Part shown: positions 47,616 through 59,585 of the stretch, piece by piece
Numbering within the stretch: position 1 is the stretch's first letter
How the letters are laid out: each line of letters opens with the position of its first letter
NCBI GenBank assembly: GCA_016758965.1
Contig: JAEPRB010000020.1
Coordinates: 117,191-181,190 of the forward strand
Length of the DNA stretch: 64,000 bases
From: Circinella minor
Lineage: Eukaryota > Mucoromycota > Mucoromycetes > Mucorales > Lichtheimiaceae
Direction of reading: 5' to 3'
Notes under the pieces: generated by a model
What the model saw: the letters and a program-made list of their open reading frames with translations, nothing else
Database searches by the model: none
What the model was told of the DNA's origin: nothing
Position numbers and translations under genes: made by a program

Positions 47616-48918
47616 TCATTTAAAACGTTTCTTTGGAATAATCGGTTCATCGTTATTCAATAGATCACGGATAGAAGCTAATAGTACATTAAATAATATT
47701 TCTTTATTATTTGATCTTCTATAAATATTTATTCTCGTAGATTTATTTATTTACCATTTTTGAAGTTGAGCATTTCTGCATTCGTAGTTATGAAACTATA
47801 TGGTTTTCCATGTTCCAATACTGGAAAATCTTTATAGTGGTGTTTTCGAACATGATTGTATATAGAAGTATCTTGTTTGAAGACTGTTCTACAGTTTTTA
47901 TATGGACAATAAAATCGGACTTTAACTTGTTTAAAATCTAATTATTAACTCTTTAGTTCTTTTATCTTTTCTATTAATAACTATTATTATTCTATCATTT
48001 ATTACAAACCTTTTGTCATTGCTTCTTTTGTTGTTTTTTTTGACGCAAAATCATCATGATCATGAACTGAGTCAATGCTTAATATCTTGGTAGTTACCAC
48101 CGGGGCAAATTCTATTTTTTCTGTTTTCGCCACTGTTTGTTGTTGTAACTCTTTCTTTTTCACCAAATGAAGTTGATCATTAGGTTTCAATGTACCACGT
48201 GATTCTTCTAAGTAAAGACAAAATAATTGTTATATATATATATATATATATATACATGTTTATTATATGATTTACCATCAAAAAGAACTTTTTGACCGGA
48301 ACCATGACACACATAGGCATAAGCTCCAGTAGGTTTACTTAGTTTAATACTACTATCATGAGAAACTCGAATATGCCTAACAATTTTTGCACGTTTGCTA
48401 TTTTCTGACGCATTACATCCTTTATATGGACAATAAAACGTCACTAGAAGAGTCATTTATTATTGAGAATTAAAATATAAATTTCATTGTTTCCCCTCCC
48501 TTGAAATCGAAAAAAAATATATTCTTACATCGTTCTTTTTTATAACTCAAATATTGTTTTCTTTTTAATTTGATGTTATTATCACTGTTACTGTCTTCAT
48601 CATAGTAAGGATCATCATTATCATTATCATTATCAGATGAATCACACCCTATAGTTTCTAAATGTTATTATAATATCGATATTTCAGAGTTAGACTTTTT
48701 TTTAATTACTCCCTTGAATATAATATTTTTTTTTTTTTTTTACCTTTAGTCATAGTACGAACTTGCCTTCCAAATCGAGTTGTATATATATTTTTTTCAT
48801 TGCTTGGATTTTGTTTTATCAAAGTATTATTATCCTCATTCATTGATTGTTGAGTAGTAATTACTTTCGGAATATCCTCCGTGTCTGGGTTTAATGTTTC
48901 ATGTATGATCATCCACAT
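47616..48918 (-). CDS. Protein with two FYCPYK-type C2H2 zinc fingers
   Basis: Six exons (48918-48744, 48657-48529, 48443-48276, 48207-48010, 47937-47755, 47677-47616) join in phase to 304 residues. Two related fingers are visible: FYCPYKGCNASENSKRAKIV followed by RHIRVSH, and FYCPYKNCRTVFKQDTSIYN followed by HVRKHH, both C-x4-C with H-x4-H spacing. An Asp/Asn-rich acidic run (DSSDNDNDNDDPYYDED) precedes the first finger. The C-terminus IPKKRFK is basic. C-x4-C fingers like these suggest a nucleic-acid or protein interaction role, not assigned further. The first exon may not hold the true start, because upstream exons on the same strand (49012-49549) look like part of the same gene. Confidence 0.65.
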
Positions 48919-48964
48919 TTTACTTCTTTATTTTATAAAAGTAAAACTACAATCTCTCTCTTTC

Positions 48965-48966
48965 TT

Positions 48967-49004
<38 letters not shown>

Positions 49005-49005
49005 A
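48965..49005. repeat. (TC)n(TA)n compound microsatellite
   Basis: It lies exactly between the upstream exon set (49012-49549) and the C2H2 exon set (47616-48918). Its length may vary between strains. It sits where the unresolved junction falls. Confidence 0.85.
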
Positions 49006-49011
49006 AATTAC

Positions 49012-49549
49012 CTTTGTAATTCTTTATATATTTAGATTTTAGAGGCATAAATGCTTTATGTTTCTGTAAGTTAATCATTTTATTATTAACTCGTTGGCTG
49101 TTTTTTTATTTTTATTTTAATATATATATATGAGATACTTTACGAACAGTCATGGCACTTCCTAAACGTTTTGCAATGTACTTTTGTCTTTTTAAAGGTG
49201 GTTCGACGTGTTCTTTTTCAGTAAAAGAAGATGGCTTTTCTGTCAAATCTATAATAGTTTTTGAACAATTTGACAATTCCCTTTTTCTTGAACAAGATTC
49301 ATTATTGACATGGGACTTCATGGTTGAACCTAAAATGATATTTTATTATTATTATATATATATAAAAAAAAAGAAAAAAAAAAAAAGAAAAGTACACTCA
49401 ACTCTTTGTATTTTTCTTTTTGTGTAGAATATGTTACCTTCAACTAGCGTAGTATCATTATTATTATTATTATTACTATCCAATGATAATAATCTTTTTT
49501 CTTCAGATAGAAAGGTTTGTTTAATTTGTTTCCAAATAAATGGAAGCAT
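49012..49549 (-). CDS. Upstream exons, probably 5' part of the C2H2 gene
   Basis: Three exons join in phase: 49549-49438, 49329-49139 and 49063-49012. The product starts MLPFIWKQIKQTF, has an Asn run, a SUMO-interaction-like KTIIDLTEKP and a basic YIAKRLGSAMTVRKKHKAFM segment. The last resembles YTTRFGRQVRTMTK in the next exon downstream (48744-48918), which suggests one gene with duplicated exons. The join to 48918 does not work: the donor at 49012 leaves phase 1, while the only acceptors upstream of 48918 need phase 2. Either an exon is missed, the microsatellite has changed the phase, or there are two genes. Confidence 0.5.
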
Positions 49550-50051
49550 AATTTTTTTATTTTTTTTGAATGAAATAAAAGAGAGAGAAAAAGAAAAAAA
49601 AAAGTTAATTTTTTTTTTATGCCAGTTTATCGAAAATGATCTCCTATTTTCTTGTTACTTTTGATCCCTTTCTTAGTTACTATTGTGATATATATATATA
49701 TATATATATATTAACATTTATCAGAGGAAATTACTTGGATATAACTGATGATTATTAATTAATAAAAAAGAAAGATAATTATTTATTATTAAAACTTTAT
49801 CATGTCTTTTTTTTTTTTTTTTTTTTCAAATCAAAAACAAAAGTGTTACTATTCAGTGATATAGAATATAACTCAAAACAAAAGAAAAATGTATATATAC
49901 TACACGTGTATAACTTTGTTACATTGAAGAATCAAAAAAAAAAAAGGAGTGGTAGAGAGAAGGATATATACAATACATTGAATAACCAAAAAAAAAAAAA
50001 ATAGTAATAAAGAAACCAAATTCATGTATAATCCATGTATCAACAAGTTTA
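49550..50051. other. Spacer with homopolymers and TA repeat
   Basis: This holds the promoter side of the upstream C2H2 exons and the 3' flank of PHO85-like B. A (TA)n run lies at 49689-49711 and poly-T at 49807-49826. No gene is supported. Confidence 0.5.
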
Positions 50052-51062
50052 TTATTGTTGTCGTTGTATATAATTGACTTCTTGAAAGTAAGGATGATTC
50101 AATGCATCTTTAGCTGAAATTCGTAATTGAGGTTGATATTGTAACATACGTGATAATAAATCACGTCCTGAAGCATCAACATTAGGTAAAACTGTATTAA
50201 TATGTTGAGGAGGATACATGACTTGATTAGGTTTATATTCAGGTAATTGACTCACACCTGGCCAAGATTGTTCTGTTGGGGTACCAAATGTTCGAAAAAT
50301 CTTTTGTAATTGATCTTCATTGGTTGTACCTGGAAACAAAGGTCTTCCTGTATACATTTCTGCCATAATACATCCTGCAGACCAAATATCAATGGATGTT
50401 GAATACATCCTTGAACCTAATAAAACATCCGGTGCTCGATACCATAAAGTAACTACTTCATTTGAAAATGTATTTACAGGAATACCAAATGCTCGTGCTA
50501 ATCCAAAATCTCCCAATTTCAATTCCAATTTCTTGTTGATGAGCAAGTTTTGTGGTTTTAAATCGCGATGTAAAACCCGATTCTCGTGACAATAAGCGAT
50601 TCCTTGAAGAAGTTGATACATAAATGATTTAATCAATGGTAAATCTAATGCTGTAGTTGAAGGACCCGATGTAGGTTGATGATGATGATGGTGATGATGC
50701 TGTTGTTGTTGTTGTTGTTGATAATGAGTAGAACCACTAACAATACGTGCTGTTGAATCCATATATTTTTTCAAGTCTTGGTCCAAACATTCAAAAATAA
50801 CGATAAGTTTGTTTTCAGTATGAATAACGTCGATGAGTCGCATGATATTAGGATGTTTAAGTTCTTTCATGAGTGAAATTTCGCGGATGGCTGTGGATGG
50901 TGCACCTTCTTCAGCATCCAAATGTATTTCTTTAAGTGCAACAAGTTCACCACTTAACCGACACCTTCCCTTGTATACTGTGGCATAAGTACCTTCACCT
51001 AGTTTTTCTAGTCGAGCATATCGTTGTTCAACAGCTCCATTACTTGATGTTGTTGTTGACAT
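50052..51062 (-). CDS. PHO85: PHO85/CDK5-like cyclin-dependent kinase, copy B
   Basis: This is a 336-residue, intronless paralogue of the kinase at 4329-5249. All catalytic motifs are intact: [50 protein letters not shown]. Most of the sequence is shared, including [18 protein letters not shown] and [20 protein letters not shown]. The main difference is a ~25-residue Gln/His-rich insertion at about 112-137, after KKYMDSTAR. It lies in the loop between the hinge/helix D and helix E, probably surface-exposed. The C-terminus ends [10 protein letters not shown]. It should bind Pcl-type cyclins. Whether the copies differ in role is unknown. Confidence 0.95.
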   Translation of the reverse strand: MSTTTSSNGAVEQRYARLEKLGEGTYATVYKGRCRLSGELVALKEIHLDAEEGAPSTAIREISLMKELKHPNIMRLIDVIHTENKLIVIFECLDQDLKKYMDSTARIVSGSTHYQQQQQQQHHHHHHHQPTSGPSTTALDLPLIKSFMYQLLQGIAYCHENRVLHRDLKPQNLLINKKLELKLGDFGLARAFGIPVNTFSNEVVTLWYRAPDVLLGSRMYSTSIDIWSAGCIMAEMYTGRPLFPGTTNEDQLQKIFRTFGTPTEQSWPGVSQLPEYKPNQVMYPPQHINTVLPNVDASGRDLLSRMLQYQPQLRISAKDALNHPYFQEVNYIQRQQ

Positions 51063-51642
51063 TTAATCTGTTTTTATTTTTATTATTATTATGATGATGT
51101 TTGTTATCGATATAGTATAATGTAGACTCACTCCTATCTTGTTCCTTTAGACGCAGCAAAGAATCAGGTGAAAAGAAAAAAAAAAAAAAAAAAAGGGAAA
51201 GGAAAGAAAAAGAGTCTTTTCGCTCGGTGCGGGGTGTGTAATTTTATTTATGTTTTCAAACTTTTAAACGCTTGGCTGCGGCCTACAAAAAATCTTTTGT
51301 GAAACCTTAAAAAAAAGTATCTCTTTTTATTTTTAATCAGGTGAAATCTATTCTCGTCAAGAAAAAAAAAAAATGGGTTCTCAATACCATTATTATTAAT
51401 TGGATAACAAACCATAATAACTTATCCTTTTTTTTTTTTTTTTTTTTTTTACCGTACAACTTTTTTTTTTTTTTTTTTATATATTTTCGTACATTTAAAG
51501 AATTCTAGAGATTTTTTTTTTTCATTTGATTAAAAGGAAAAGAGACAGAGAGCAAAAAAAAAAAAAAAAAAAGTTATACAAAATTGGATATATAATAAAT
51601 GATAATAATAAATAAGAATAGTAAAAGATATGTTATATCTTT
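51063..51642. other. Spacer dominated by A and T homopolymers
   Basis: Upstream region of PHO85-like B and 3' flank of the EMP70 gene. It contains poly-T runs at 51429-51450 and 51461-51478 and poly-A near 51177-51194 and 51555-51571. Nothing else is seen. Confidence 0.5.
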
Positions 51643-54481
51643 TTAATCAACCTAAATAATATAATATACGAAAATAATTAATTAATGAATAGTGTAAATT
51701 AAAAAAGTATTGATAAAAAGGAACCGAATTATTTTTTTTTTTTTACCTTGATCGCTGCATAGATTTTGCGTACAAATAAGAATGTGGCAAAGAAACCAAT
51801 TGTACCTAAACACAAACTATATATCAAACAGATCATAGTACTGTGACCAAAATAAACCATAGCAGGAACAAAACCTGCGATCTTAAGTCGAGTAAAATAG
51901 TAAAAGATGGAATACAAGAATACATAAACACCAGATGCAGCAGATACTGCAAATGATTTCCACCACCATCGATAATCCTGTATAAAACAAAACATGTTTT
52001 TAATATACTAGTAATAACTTTTTTTTTTTTTTTTTTTTTTTTACCTCGCTACAAAGACTAAAGTAAGTAATCACAATAGCAATTTCAACAGTAGTTAAAA
52101 CTAGGATGAAGAATACTAATGCTAAAAATCCAAACATATAATAATATTGGTCACTCCAAATTGATTTGAAAATAAAGAATAATTCAATGAAAATAACTGC
52201 AAAGGGCATTAAACCACCCACTGCCATACTATAACACACATATATACATATATCAATTAATTAACAAGAAATACTTTTTTTACCAAGTTATATCTATATA
52301 CCACATCATATGTTTAATTACCTGACATGAAGTTGAAGATACCATGGTTGATCAGGAATTTGTCGAGGAATTTGATGCGTACGCACTGGATTATCAGGCA
52401 TGGGTCTTCTAGCACCAAATACAGCACCTGCAAAAACTAATGGTGTTGATACACCAAACCACATGGCGATAAGAGCAAAAAAGGTACCGAATGGAATTGC
52501 AGATGATGATTGTTGACCCCATACAAACAAGTTGAGAACAAATTCAATTACAAAAATTGTACAAGGAACTAATGTGGCAGTCTATTATTATTATTATTAT
52601 TATTATATAAGTTTGAGTATTTTTTTTTAAAAACTTTTAAAACAACTAGTCATAGCAACTAACTTCATTAAAATAATAAACTTACAACCAAAGCGTTTCG
52701 GAACCATTGTTGACCTTTGAGAACTTTATACATTCTAGAACTACAATAACCGGCAAATGATCTAAACAACAATCCCCCATCCCTATATTAATACATTTTT
52801 TTTTTTTTGATACAAAAAGATATCCACTTAACAAATAAATCGATACATTACCCAGCCAAAACATAAAATGCTAATCCATATGAAATAAGACCACCACGAT
52901 AGGATGGGTTAAGAAGACCAAACATTGATAAAACTAATATATAGATTTCATGATAATTATTAAATATACTTCTTTTTCATTCCTTTTTTTACACTAATAT
53001 AATTTCTTACCAATTGTTCCAGCAACCATGATGAGGCATTGAACACCAGAACCAAGCAAGGGAGCCAACAAAAGTGCATATTTAGGTGGTCGTAAAACAT
53101 CACCATGACATAATTTCCAACCGATAGAATCCTCATCTAATGCCTATACAAATTTTAACCAAATGATTAATAAATAATAAAAAACACCTCCTCCCCCCCC
53201 CACTTTTTTTTTCCTTCTTTACCTCAATATCTTCCTCCGAAGTATTATAAGATGTAATATCCCGTTTCAATGTTCGTAAAATGATCATAGCAACCATACC
53301 AGTCAAAAACATGGTAATGACAAGAGAATTACTGATAGAATACCAATGAATACGTGATTCAAAGATTTGTAAATAACGATCCCATCGTGTTGCCCATGTA
53401 ATATCTTTGGATTCTTTCCAAATCACAGAATAAGTATATGTAATATCTGTTTTACCAGCACCCATTTCTTTCATAGGAGTATTAGGTTCTTGTTTGTTAC
53501 ACGATTCAGGATCAGCATAACTGTAGTAAAGAGTAATATAATTGTTTTAGTATTTAGTTTGCTCACCCTGTTTTTTTCCACCACTACTCCAATAATAGAA
53601 ATCAAATTTTTATCCTTGTACCTAGCTGGATAGACTTCAAAACCAACAATATATTTATCAGCAGGATTCTTACTGCTTGTTTGATATAATAGTTGTAATG
53701 TCATATGATTATTAATATAAGCTTGATCTCCCTAATTAATAACAAATAATAAATATGAATAAATTTGTTTTAATAGTAGTTGACAAGAGAATAGATTGAG
53801 AAATAGTAGTAACCTTGACTTGACCAAGAGCGAAATAAGGAAGTAATGCAGTGTTTGGATCGAATGATGAATTGAACTTGAGAACAGTAGCACCAGGCAA
53901 ATTATCCACCACCCTTTTCGTAAAAAAATAATTATATCTGTCAGAATAATTGTTCCTTTTTAACCCCTCCACTTCTTTATTTTCTTTCTTTATTATTTAC
54001 CATTCTACTCGATATTCATCTTTGATTAATTGTTTGACTTCATTCGATTGGTCATCCGTTATTGATACTGTACATAATTTTTCACATTTTGTATCTTGAC
54101 CCATAATAAGCTAAATAATATGTTTTTCTTTTTTTTTTAGCTGTTTGTTTGTTTGTTGCTAAGAAACTACTGTTGTCAACATAATCTGTTATGTGAATTA
54201 AAAGAAATTACCTTTAAATCACTACTCATTAAGCGATCACCACGTAATACTTCACCTAAATTAAGCCAGTTACGAGTACCCCCATTGGAAGGAACACAAA
54301 CAAATGGTAAATCACCATAAGCAAAAGGTAATTGCGTGTTTTCTGAAACAATCTTATTGACAAGTAAAGGTACGTGATCATTGGTATGGAATGGTTTGGG
54401 AGAAACACCTGGAACATAAAATCCAAAAGTGTATTGTGCCAAGACACTAAAGATGGTTAATAATAATAATAACCGTGCCAT
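51643..54481 (-). CDS. EMP70: EMP70/TM9SF nonaspanin
   Basis: Nonaspanins are Golgi/endosome membrane proteins with a lumenal N-terminal domain and nine membrane spans, involved in sorting and adhesion. Twelve exons give 627 residues: 54481-54212, 54110-54001, 53913-53814, 53731-53622, 53520-53223, 53143-53011, 52933-52852, 52782-52686, 52581-52322, 52228-52045, 51977-51747 and 51651-51643. A signal peptide ([20 protein letters not shown]) is followed by the family start [11 protein letters not shown]. Typical motifs are [56 protein letters not shown] and DYRWWWKSF. The last exon is nine nucleotides and supplies Val-Asp-stop, giving the C-terminal K-x-D Golgi-retention signal of the family. 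Confidence 0.95.
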
Positions 54482-56341
54482 GGTTTCCTTTAGCACTTGG
54501 ATGTAGATTTGTTAAAAAAAAAAAAAAAGAACGAGAGAAAGTTTATAATAGAAAAAGAAGAAAGAAAAAAAACCTGGGGATTTTTTTTTTAATACGTGTT
54601 CTCCAACAACACCCCCCCCCACAATATTTCATTTTCAGCATAGCACCTCAATAAAAACTGAATTTTTTTTTTTTGCATGATTAATTTATTTATAAATAAT
54701 CCAGTTTTTGTTTTTTTTGTGTACCATGAGTCCTTAGAATAAAGATGATTTCTTTTACTTTTACATTTATTTTTTTTCCCTCCCATTCTTATGATTTAAA
54801 CAGTTGTTTTAAAGATTTGAGAATCACATTATTATGAATAAAAAAAAAAAAAGTAATTTAAATGGAAGTACGAATATAGCCCTACCCTTATATACTATCA
54901 TACAAAGACCGGCGGTGCAAGCTCCGCTTAACTAAACCTTTCTTAAATGTCTTTTTTGATATATAGCTATCCATACGAAGATAATAAGCGAATTATTTTC
55001 TTTTACTAAATGGGTATGATTATTTTTTTTCATAATAATAAGTTTTAATTTTAAATTTTTTTTTTTTTTTTTATGTTTTATTTTGATTGCTTGAAGGATT
55101 TGATAGTAATATTAAGGAGAGATTTAGTAAGTCTCACCAATAATTTTTTAACAATTATTAGGGACTCACGTCGCACGAAAATTGTTGAGCAATAAAAAAT
55201 GTGTGATGGTTATAAAATTCTCTCAAGGTTTTTCTTTGATACCCCATAATAGTACAGATATTTATTAAAAAAAAGTCGTAATTTAGTGGTACTTAGTGAA
55301 CTTATTCGTTCGTAATATAGATACTCTGAGTAATGAATCATATAATTCAAATATACGTAATAAATGTCCTCCCCTAACTAACTACATACAATAAAATAAT
55401 AAAATAATAAAATAACTTATTCTTATATTAAATAGTATGTTAGCATTGTCAAGGAAAATTGTCTTATAGATTTATAACTGTAACTACGAGTCATTATAGA
55501 GCTTGGCTTTTTTTTTATTTTAACTCTTTGGTATCCTTTATCAAATATATTATTTTCAAAATGACTTTTTTTTTGAGTCTTTACGTAAATATTTTATTTA
55601 GTCATTCCTTAAAACAAACATTAAAAAGAATAAGCAATGGAATAAAGTGTGACAGTCAGTGCGTAAATATTTGTTTTCTTCCTTTTAATGCTACTACAAC
55701 TCTTAATTTTAGACATATGTTATGCTATGTTATACTAGTAACAATAGAGTATTTTTTTTTACTTGTGCTTACTACTACTTTATGCTAGATCTTTTCGTCT
55801 AATATAGTAAAAAAAGACACTACGTACTACTAATAAAGCATTCCGGAATTGATGAGTTACGTAACCGATATATCTAGTCGATAAAGAATATATGTAAATA
55901 AAAAAAAAAAAAACTGTATTAGATCATAGTTTGAAGTGTGGCGCATTTTAATAATCATTCTCGAGTAATCTTAGAACTATTATTCTTATAAAGTTTAAGT
56001 TTCTTCAGATATTATTATCATATTATATATATACTAGTAGTGCGGACTTTATTCATTGCATGACACGATCAAATTGACGTGATCCCTTCCTGTAATGTTT
56101 TTAATAATATTTTCACTCTTTCATCCCTTTATTTCCCTCCCTCCCTCCCCACCTCTTACAGTACCATTTGTAAAGAGAGAGAAAAAAAAAGACTTTTGAA
56201 TTTAATTACTTAATGGGTATAAAAACCAAATAATAAATTTATTTCAAATAATTATGATCAAATATATATTCTCTTGTTATATACTATATATAATAACATT
56301 TTTCATGTACAAATTGTTTTTTTTTAAAAATTTATTATTAT
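54482..56341. other. 1.9-kb intergenic region
   Basis: No supportable gene. It holds the EMP70 promoter, A/T homopolymers (for example 55055-55072) and a small GC-richer patch near 54900-54935. The open frame at 55459-55788 has low-complexity hydrophobic content and is rejected. Confidence 0.5.
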
Positions 56342-57139
56342 TTATTGAGCATTCTTGCCAGCAACATAAGTGCTAACAACCTTTCCAAAGTTTTCACCTT
56401 GGTTCTTTGCGATAGCAAGTTCCTTTTCGGATGGTTGACGGGAACCATCACCGTTAGTAACAGTACCAGCACCATAGGCGGAACCACCAACAACTTCACT
56501 ATTGTCAAAGAGATGAGCATTAGCGAAACCGAAAGGAACGTAGATAATACCATGATGAGCAAAGTAAGTAACAGTTGTGAAAGCAGTGGTTTCTTGACCA
56601 CCATGTTGGGAAGCACTAGAGAAGAAGGTACCAGCAAACTTGCCAGCTAAGGCACCGCTAGCCCAGAGACCACCAGTAGAATCCAAGAAAGCCTTGAGTT
56701 GAGCGGGCATAGTACCGAAACTATATAATTATAAATATTCATTTAGTTTTATGAATTATTTATTATGTAGGAAGAAAGAAAAAAAAAGATGTTAAGGAAA
56801 TATAATTACCGAGTAGGAATACCGAATAAGAAACCATCAGCTTCCTTTAAATCATCGACAGTAATGACGGGAACATCAGGCTTGGGAGGAGCACTGAGCT
56901 TTTCAAGAATTTCTTCGGACAAAGTTTCAGGAACTATAATAATAATAATAATAATATATTCATCAGATAAAGTTTTATATAAATTATAAAGACGCGTATT
57001 CAAGATTTTTTATTTAATTTTTACCTTGGAAGATCTTGGCTTCAACACCAGAGGCTTCAAGACCCTTTTGGACCTCAACAGCCAACTTGTGGATGTGATG
57101 ATACATGGTATAAATAATGATATGAACTTTGGGAGCCAT
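56342..57139 (-). CDS. PST2: WrbA/Pst2-family flavodoxin-like NAD(P)H:quinone reductase
   Basis: An FMN-binding flavodoxin-fold protein that reduces quinones by two electrons and protects membranes from oxidative stress. In fungi it is often at eisosomes. Three exons (57139-57025, 56933-56810, 56720-56342) give 205 residues. Visible features are [18 protein letters not shown] (FMN phosphate loop region), [69 protein letters not shown] and PYGF-type [11 protein letters not shown]. It ends plainly in VAGKNAQ with no lipid-modification signal. It faces a divergent paralogue at 57558; the 418-nt spacer should hold both promoters. Confidence 0.95.
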
Positions 57140-57557
57140 TTTTGTTTTGTTATTGTTTTCTTGTGATGTGAAAGATTTGATGAATGAGGGGAAAAAAAAA
57201 AAAGTAAAAGGGTCAAGTTTATATAGGTTTTTTTTTTTTTTTTTCAAGTACCACTACTCCGAAAATTTAGTGTGCTTAATCATCGGTTGGTAAGAAAGGG
57301 ATGCTGAATCATCTGTTGGTAAGACAAAAATCGCTGATTCATGCCTTACAAATCCCGCTATACTACAAATGTATAACTAAAAATTAATGTTGCATATCAC
57401 GTTTTTTTTTTTTTTTGATAGGACTTTACTCTTCTGAAAAAAAAACCTTTTTTTACTTTAAAAACTTTCATAGATCTGATTACCTTCTTTCTTTCCCTTT
57501 TTCTTTGTTTTACAAACTCGAATTATATTCTCTGACAAATTAATTAGTAATAAAAAA
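57140..57557. promoter_or_regulatory. Bidirectional promoter between two quinone-reductase paralogues
   Basis: This 418-nt spacer holds two similar 19-20-nt segments, AATCATCGGTTGGTAAGAAA (57278-57297) and AATCATCTGTTGGTAAGAC (57308-57326), about 30 nt apart. They may be a duplicated regulatory site. Poly-T and AT stretches make up the rest. Confidence 0.5.
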
Positions 57558-58730
57558 ATGCCTAAAGTATTTATTATCTTTTATTCACTTTATCATCATG
57601 TCTATACTCTTGCACAACATATTCAAAAGGGTCTAGAATCACAAGGTGTTGAAGTAGAACTTTATCAGGTAAAAAACAATTTATTTTCGTAAAAAAAAAA
57701 ATTATATAATAATAGTGAACGCGTGATATAGCTTATTATAAGCCTTATATATATATATCAACACATACTAAATGATTGGGATATATATTTAAAAGGTTCC
57801 TGAAACTTTGGATGACGCGATTCTTGAGAAAATGCACGCGCCGGCCAAGCCCGATGTACCTATAATCACTGCTGACAAACTCAAAGAAGCTGATGGATTT
57901 TTGTTGGGTTTACCTACTAGGTAATAGAAATAATTAATTTTCTTTTTTCTATTTATTATAATTATAATTTACCCCAATAACCAAATTTAAAACTGATAAT
58001 ATAATGTTCTAAATGATTTTAGATTTGGTATTTTCCCCGCTCAGGTATATAGTGAAAAGGAATAATAAGAAAAAAAATAGGATTTTATGAATGAAATAAT
58101 CTAAAAATTTTGTATATGTAATATAGATCAAATCATTTTTGGATTCTACTGGTGGTCTTTGGTCAACGGGTGCTTTAGCTGGTAAATTCGCTGGTACTTT
58201 CTTTTCCACTGCTTCTCAACATGGTGGACAAGAAACGACTGCCATGACTGCTATTACTTATTTTGCACATCACGGTATCAATTATGTTCCTTTTGGTTTT
58301 GCCAATCCACATTTATTTGATAATACTGAAGTTGTTGGTGGTTCTCCCTATGGTGCTGGTACAGTTGGTAAGTTTTTTTTTTTTATTATTATTGTTAGTT
58401 CAAAGAGAAAATTGTATGACAAGCGGATATTTAAATTTATTACATATTTAACTTATATATATATATATATATTTAGCCAACGGTGATGGATCACGTCAAC
58501 CTAGTGAAAAGGAATTAGATATTGCAGAAACACAAGGTTCTAATTTTGCTAAATTACTTTTAACGTTTGAAAAAGGACAATCTATTGTTACCAAGCAAGA
58601 AAAGAAAACTTCTCCAGTAACTGAAAATGGTAATGGTCAAGCTTCTGTTCAACCTGAAATAAAATCTAAAGCAAAGAAAGTCCGAGAAGAATCCAAAGCA
58701 GATAAAAAGAATAAATGTTTCTGCATGTAA
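57558..58730 (+). CDS. YCP4: Ycp4-like flavodoxin protein with C-terminal CaaX box
   Basis: A paralogue of the neighbouring quinone reductase. Five exons (57558-57668, 57796-57920, 58023-58044, 58127-58367, 58477-58730) give 250 residues. The core keeps the family motifs: [68 protein letters not shown] and HHGINYVPFGF. Two intron positions are shared with the paralogue (before VPET and inside the Arg of LPTR). It differs by a ~50-residue Lys/Glu/Ser-rich tail ending DKKNKCFCM, where CFCM fits a CaaX prenylation box after a polybasic stretch. This predicts anchoring to the plasma membrane. One exon is only 22 nt. Confidence 0.93.
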
Positions 58731-59585
58731 AACAAACCACTTTAATATTATTTCATATATAATTTCTATTTTTTACTATATTATTATTATTACTATTATT
58801 ATTTACTATTAACTCTTTCTCTCTCTCTATATATATATATACATATATTACACAATCATATTATTTATTGTATTTTTCTTAACATTTCATTTATTCTCTT
58901 TCTTTTAGATATAAAGAGAACGAAAAAAAAAAGACAATTATATCTCATTACAATAAAAAAAATGAATCTTTTTCTTTTAATTGTTATGACAAACTACTTG
59001 AGAAGAATAAATTGAGAGGGGAGGGACTGTACATCACAAGAGAAAGGGGAGGGAAGGGGGAGAAATCCATCATCTACCAAAAGAGATAATATGTATGTGT
59101 ATATATAAACTACGAGAGAGAACAAAATGGTTACCCATTGAGGAAAAAAAAAGATGAGGATTGTGGGGTTGAGGGGAATGATCATATACAAATATTATAA
59201 AATAAAGAAGAAGAAATTTCGCAACAGATTCAACATAACTGCATATTGAAAAAAGAAGAAGAGAGAGTATGGAATTAACATATACGATGATTTGAGAAAA
59301 AAAAAAGTATTTTGTTTTCTTGTGTTTGTGTGTTTGTATGGGAGTTAAGTTGTTATTATTATTGTTGTTGTTGTTGTAGACTATGAACAAATGTTGTGCT
59401 ATGTTGTGATTTGAATTGTATGGGGAGGGGGACAAGGGTGAAGATTGAAAGAAGATATATTATATATAAAATATATATGTGGATGTATGTATATATATAT
59501 ATGTTTGTGTGTGTGTGTTTGTGTGTGTGCAAAACAATTCTTCTTGGAATTGAAGGTAAATAAAGAAAAAGAAAAAAAGAGAGTT
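58731..59585. other. Convergent spacer with microsatellites
   Basis: This separates the Ycp4-like gene from the phosphatase gene. It has (TA)n near 58826-58849, (TTG)n near 59363-59378 and (TG)n with (TA)n near 59480-59528. The GA-rich stretch at 59010-59160 and open frames across it are low-complexity. No gene is supported. Confidence 0.55.

Noticed and set aside
55459..55788. 109-codon plus-strand frame with hydrophobic stretches
   Set aside because: Composition is explained by T-rich DNA. No recognisable motif or codon bias.
56338..56637. Long alternative frames on both strands across the quinone-reductase exon
   Set aside because: They are shadows of the real 205-residue protein, whose motifs are fully conserved in its own frame.
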